NCBI GenBank assembly: GCA_002278985.1
Contig: NCJP01000050.1
Coordinates: 1-8,869 of the forward strand
DNA: 8,869 nt
Source of the DNA: Erythrobacter sp. 34-65-8
Lineage (GTDB): Bacteria > Pseudomonadota > Alphaproteobacteria > Sphingomonadales > Sphingomonadaceae
Direction: 5' to 3'
The notes under the pieces were generated by a model. The model did not search any database. It had not been told where the DNA came from and saw only the letters and a program-made list of their open reading frames with translations. Below are positions 6,809 through 8,869 of the stretch, one piece after another. Position 1 is the stretch's first letter. The number at the start of each line of letters is the position of its first letter. Both the position numbers and the translations under genes were made by a program.

Positions 6809-7207
6809 TCAGCTCTGCGGCTCTTCCACCGGCGCGGCCTGCTCGTTCTGGGCGGCAAACCGCTGTTCAACCTGTTGCCACGCGGCGGCGCGTTCGGGTT
6901 CGGCCATCATGCTCAGCGCCTGCTTGTCGCTGTCGGGCAGCCCCCAGAAGAGCGCACGGCGATTTTCCGGCAGGGTCCGGAAGTAATCCCGGACTGGCTG
7001 GGGCCAGGCGGCAAATTCCGCTTTCCGCTCTGCGGGCCACCCGGCCATATCGGCTTCGTCAGTCTCATGGGCGCTGTTGTCGGGTGCCTCCGAAGCTGGC
7101 GCGCTGCCGTGAGCCGCCGGGTCCGATCCGTGATGGTCTTGCGCAGCGGCAGGAACGGCGAACAGGGCAGCAAGACCGGAAATGACAAATAGTGTGGGGT
7201 ACCGCAT
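6809..7207 (-). CDS. Small exported protein with Trp-Pro motif domain, function unknown (paralogue of the 5973-6635 product)
   Basis: I do not recognise this 132-residue protein. A signal peptide covers residues 1-22 (hydrophobic LFVISGLAALFAV, then PAAA) with predicted cleavage before QDHHGS. A short His/acid-rich linker (H25, H26, H33, H47) leads to a domain at about 53-117 with W57-P58, W68-P69, Y75, W88, M101 and W110. Aligned without gaps to residues 46-110 of the downstream neighbour, I count about 18 identities in 65 positions, with every Trp-to-Trp distance (11, 20, 22) the same, so the two are diverged tandem paralogues. This one lacks the proline-rich region and Cys tail and ends in an acidic stretch. 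The start at 7207 is chosen because AAAGGAG (7220-7214) sits 6 nt upstream; an ATG at 7234 would place that site inside the gene and spoil the signal peptide. A strong hairpin follows the stop. Confidence 0.8.
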   Translation of the reverse strand: MRYPTLFVISGLAALFAVPAAAQDHHGSDPAAHGSAPASEAPDNSAHETDEADMAGWPAERKAEFAAWPQPVRDYFRTLPENRRALFWGLPDSDKQALSMMAEPERAAAWQQVEQRFAAQNEQAAPVEEPQS

Positions 7208-7213
7208 GGTGTG

Positions 7214-7220
7214 CTCCTTT
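7214..7220 (-). promoter_or_regulatory. Ribosome binding site deciding the start of the 6809-7207 gene
   Basis: On the minus strand AAAGGAG lies 6 nt before the ATG at 7207. It is the best Shine-Dalgarno match seen in the window and excludes the longer start at 7234. Confidence 0.8.
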
Positions 7221-7398
7221 GACGATTGAACCATGCGTGACGAACGCGACCCGGACGGGGTGTGAGGGCATCAAGCCACGCAGGCAAGCTACCCCGGCGG
7301 CGATTGGGCTTGCCGGATGCAGGACCGGGCGGACCGTGTGCCCTTTTCGCGACGGAGCGAACCGGCCTCCGGGGAAGCCGAACCCGGGCTTGCTTGCG
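7221..7398. other. Divergent intergenic region, no gene seen
   Basis: This stretch separates the divergent exported-protein gene (start 7207) from the helicase gene (start 7434) and must hold the promoters of both. I could not assign -35/-10 elements with confidence. A small inverted repeat TTCGC/GCGAA lies within about 7347-7362. No convincing ORF, RNA gene or repeat was found. Confidence 0.5.
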
Positions 7399-7425
7399 GT
7401 TCAGGCCGATGTTCCCTAGCTGTTC
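7399..7425 (+). promoter_or_regulatory. LexA (SOS) box of the uvrD-type helicase gene
   Basis: GTTC (7411-7414), seven bases, then GTTC (7422-7425) is exactly the direct-repeat SOS box GTTC-N7-GTTC bound by alphaproteobacterial LexA. A third GTTC at 7399-7402 precedes it with an 8-base gap. The core ends 8 nt before the ATG at 7434, so bound LexA would cover the start of the transcript or the ribosome-loading region. UvrD-type helicases are SOS-regulated in E. coli, so the location fits function. No Shine-Dalgarno is visible between box and start codon. Confidence 0.7.
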
Positions 7426-7433
7426 ACGCAACC

Positions 7434-8869
7434 ATGCAATCCGAATCCCCTTCTGTCGCCCCCGTGCCCCCTTATGCCGCGCGGCTGAATCCGCCACAGC
7501 AGCAGGCGGTGCTGACCACCGAAGGGCCGGTGCTGATGCTGGCCGGGGCAGGGACCGGGAAGACGGCGGCGCTGACTGCGCGCCTCGCCCATCTCGTCGC
7601 CACCCGGCGCGCCTGGCCGAGCGAGATCCTCTGCGTCACTTTCACCAACAAGGCCGCGCGCGAGATGCGCCACCGGGTTGGTCAGCACATTGGTGACGCG
7701 GTGGAAGGAATGCCCTGGCTCGGCACGTTCCATTCGATCGGGGCGAAGATGCTGCGCCGCCATGCCGAGCTGGTCGGGCTTCAGTCGAACTACACCATCA
7801 TCGATACCGACGACCAGTTGCGGCTGCTCAAGCAGCTGATCCAGCAGAACGACCTCGACGAGAAGCGCTGGCCCGCGCGCCAGCTGGCCGGTCTGATCGA
7901 TCGCTGGAAGAACCGCGGGCTCAACCCCGGCGATCTCGATGCAGTGGAAAACGAAGCCTATGCCAATGGGCGCGGGGCACAGTTCTATCAGCTCTATCAG
8001 GACCGGCTGAAGGCGTTGAATGCGTGCGATTTCGGCGATCTGCTGCTGCACATGCTCAACGTGTTCCGCACCCACCGCGAGGTGCTGGAGATCTACCAGC
8101 AACGCTTCAAGTACATCCTGGTTGACGAATACCAGGACACCAACCAGGTCCAGTACCTGTGGCTGCGGTTGCTGGCGCAGGAGCGCAAGAACATCTGCGT
8201 GGTCGGGGATGACGACCAGTCGATCTATTCCTGGCGCGGGGCGGAAGTCGCCAACATCCTGCGCTTCGAGAAGGATTTTCCGGGCGCGGCGGTGATCAAG
8301 CTGGAGCAGAACTATCGCTCCACCCCGCACATTCTTGCGGCCGCCAGCGGGCTGATCCGCGCCAACAGCCAGCGCCACGACAAGACCCTGTGGACCGAAG
8401 CCAATGGCGGCGACAAGGTGCGCGTGATCGGTGTGTGGGACGGGCCGGAGGAAGCCCGCCGGGTGGGCGAAGAGATCGAGCGGCTGGAGCGCGAAGGCGC
8501 GGCGCTGGACCAGGTGGCGATCCTCGTGCGCGCCCAGTATCAGACCCGCGAGTTCGAGGACCGCTTCATCCAGATTGGCTTGGGCTACAAGATCGTCGGC
8601 GGTTTCCGGTTCTACGAACGGGCGGAAATCCGCGATGCACTCGCCTATTTGCGCGTCATCGCCCAGCCGCAGGACGATCTGGCGTTCGAGCGGATCCACA
8701 ACCAGCCCAAGCGCGGCCTTGGCGCCAAGACGCTGGAGAAGATGCACCAGCACGCCCGGCGCACCGGCTTGCCCCTTGCCGCCGCTGCCCTGCAACTGGC
8801 GGACAGCGACGAATTGCCTGCCCGCGCCGGGAACACGATTGCCGGGCTGCTTGGCCAGTTCCTGCACTG
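7434..8869 (+). CDS. uvrD: UvrD/PcrA-type superfamily 1A ATP-dependent DNA helicase, N-terminal 478 residues (3' end outside window)
   Basis: The frame is open from ATG 7434 to the window edge. The product is a 3'-5' DNA helicase of the UvrD/Rep/PcrA group, which in nucleotide excision and mismatch repair removes the incised strand and also strips proteins from DNA. Visible motifs: Q-motif LNPPQQQAV (18-26), Walker A AGAGTGKT (37-44), Ia VTFTNKAAREM (68-78), Ib GTFHS (97-101), Walker B LVDEYQDTN (229-237), III VVGDDDQSIYSWRGA (256-270), IV KLEQNYRS (289-296), then VAILVR (361-366) and GGFRFYERAEIRDALAYLRV (389-408). Motifs V and VI and the C-terminus lie beyond the window; family members run to about 700-780 residues. 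Rep or PcrA naming is equally possible from this fragment, though the SOS box favours a repair role. There is no clear Shine-Dalgarno. Confidence 0.93.
   Translation, partial: MQSESPSVAPVPPYAARLNPPQQQAVLTTEGPVLMLAGAGTGKTAALTARLAHLVATRRAWPSEILCVTFTNKAAREMRHRVGQHIGDAVEGMPWLGTFHSIGAKMLRRHAELVGLQSNYTIIDTDDQLRLLKQLIQQNDLDEKRWPARQLAGLIDRWKNRGLNPGDLDAVENEAYANGRGAQFYQLYQDRLKALNACDFGDLLLHMLNVFRTHREVLEIYQQRFKYILVDEYQDTNQVQYLWLRLLAQERKNICVVGDDDQSIYSWRGAEVANILRFEKDFPGAAVIKLEQNYRSTPHILAAASGLIRANSQRHDKTLWTEANGGDKVRVIGVWDGPEEARRVGEEIERLEREGAALDQVAILVRAQYQTREFEDRFIQIGLGYKIVGGFRFYERAEIRDALAYLRVIAQPQDDLAFERIHNQPKRGLGAKTLEKMHQHARRTGLPLAAAALQLADSDELPARAGNTIAGLLGQFLH

Noticed and set aside
7208..7234. A longer start (ATG at 7234) for the small exported protein
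   Set aside because: It would put the AAAGGAG ribosome site inside the gene and add polar residues before an otherwise normal signal peptide.
7262..7696. A 144-codon + strand frame running into the helicase gene
   Set aside because: It overlaps the helicase N-terminus, including Walker A, in another frame. It has no ribosome site or recognisable sequence.
7416..8867. A 483-codon open frame on the minus strand
   Set aside because: It is antisense to the helicase, whose motifs are complete over this whole stretch. The product has no recognisable domain.
1..8869. Mobile elements, CRISPR arrays, tRNA or rRNA genes, toxin-antitoxin or defence genes
   Set aside because: I saw no transposase or integrase motifs, terminal repeats, spaced direct repeats or tRNA-like folds on a by-eye reading of both strands. 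All long open regions are accounted for by the genes listed.

Overview
The window is GC-rich, densely coded bacterial chromosome. Gene content and order (the end of accD followed by folC, an AmpG-type permease, an RluB-type pseudouridine synthase next to rsmD), an alphaproteobacterial-type SOS box and the protein sequences point to an alphaproteobacterium, most likely Sphingomonadales (Erythrobacter/Novosphingobium-like). This placement is inferred from sequence character, not from a search. No mobile element, CRISPR array, tRNA or rRNA was seen, and nothing suggests recent horizontal transfer.

Layout. Positions 1-1554 (+) hold the 3' end of accD (fatty acid synthesis) and the complete folC (folate polyglutamylation). 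folC converges on a long AmpG-family muropeptide permease gene (1551-3287, -), and the two stop codons share bases. Divergent from ampG across 72 bp is a Rieske non-heme iron oxygenase alpha-subunit gene (3360-4517, +). A short palindromic repeat unit follows. Next come two rRNA-modification genes, an RluB-like pseudouridine synthase (4566-5342) and rsmD (5366-5917), both +. A GC-rich hairpin separates rsmD from two minus-strand genes at 5973-6635 and 6809-7207. These encode small exported proteins that are diverged paralogues of each other and have no function I recognise. A 13-bp perfect-stem hairpin lies between them. At the right end, divergent from the pair, is the first 478 codons of a UvrD/PcrA-type DNA helicase (7434 to the window edge), with a GTTC-N7-GTTC LexA box immediately before its start codon.

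How the genes relate. Most are housekeeping genes that share a neighbourhood rather than one pathway: acyl-CoA/folate metabolism, peptidoglycan recycling, ribosome modification and DNA repair. The least explained parts are the paralogous exported proteins, built around Trp-Pro motifs with identical Trp spacing (one has a possible EcfG-type stress promoter), and the Rieske oxygenase, which has a bridging Glu instead of the usual Asp and no reductase partner in view. I found no clearly new multi-gene system. The best leads are the SOS box at uvrD and the WP-motif protein family.
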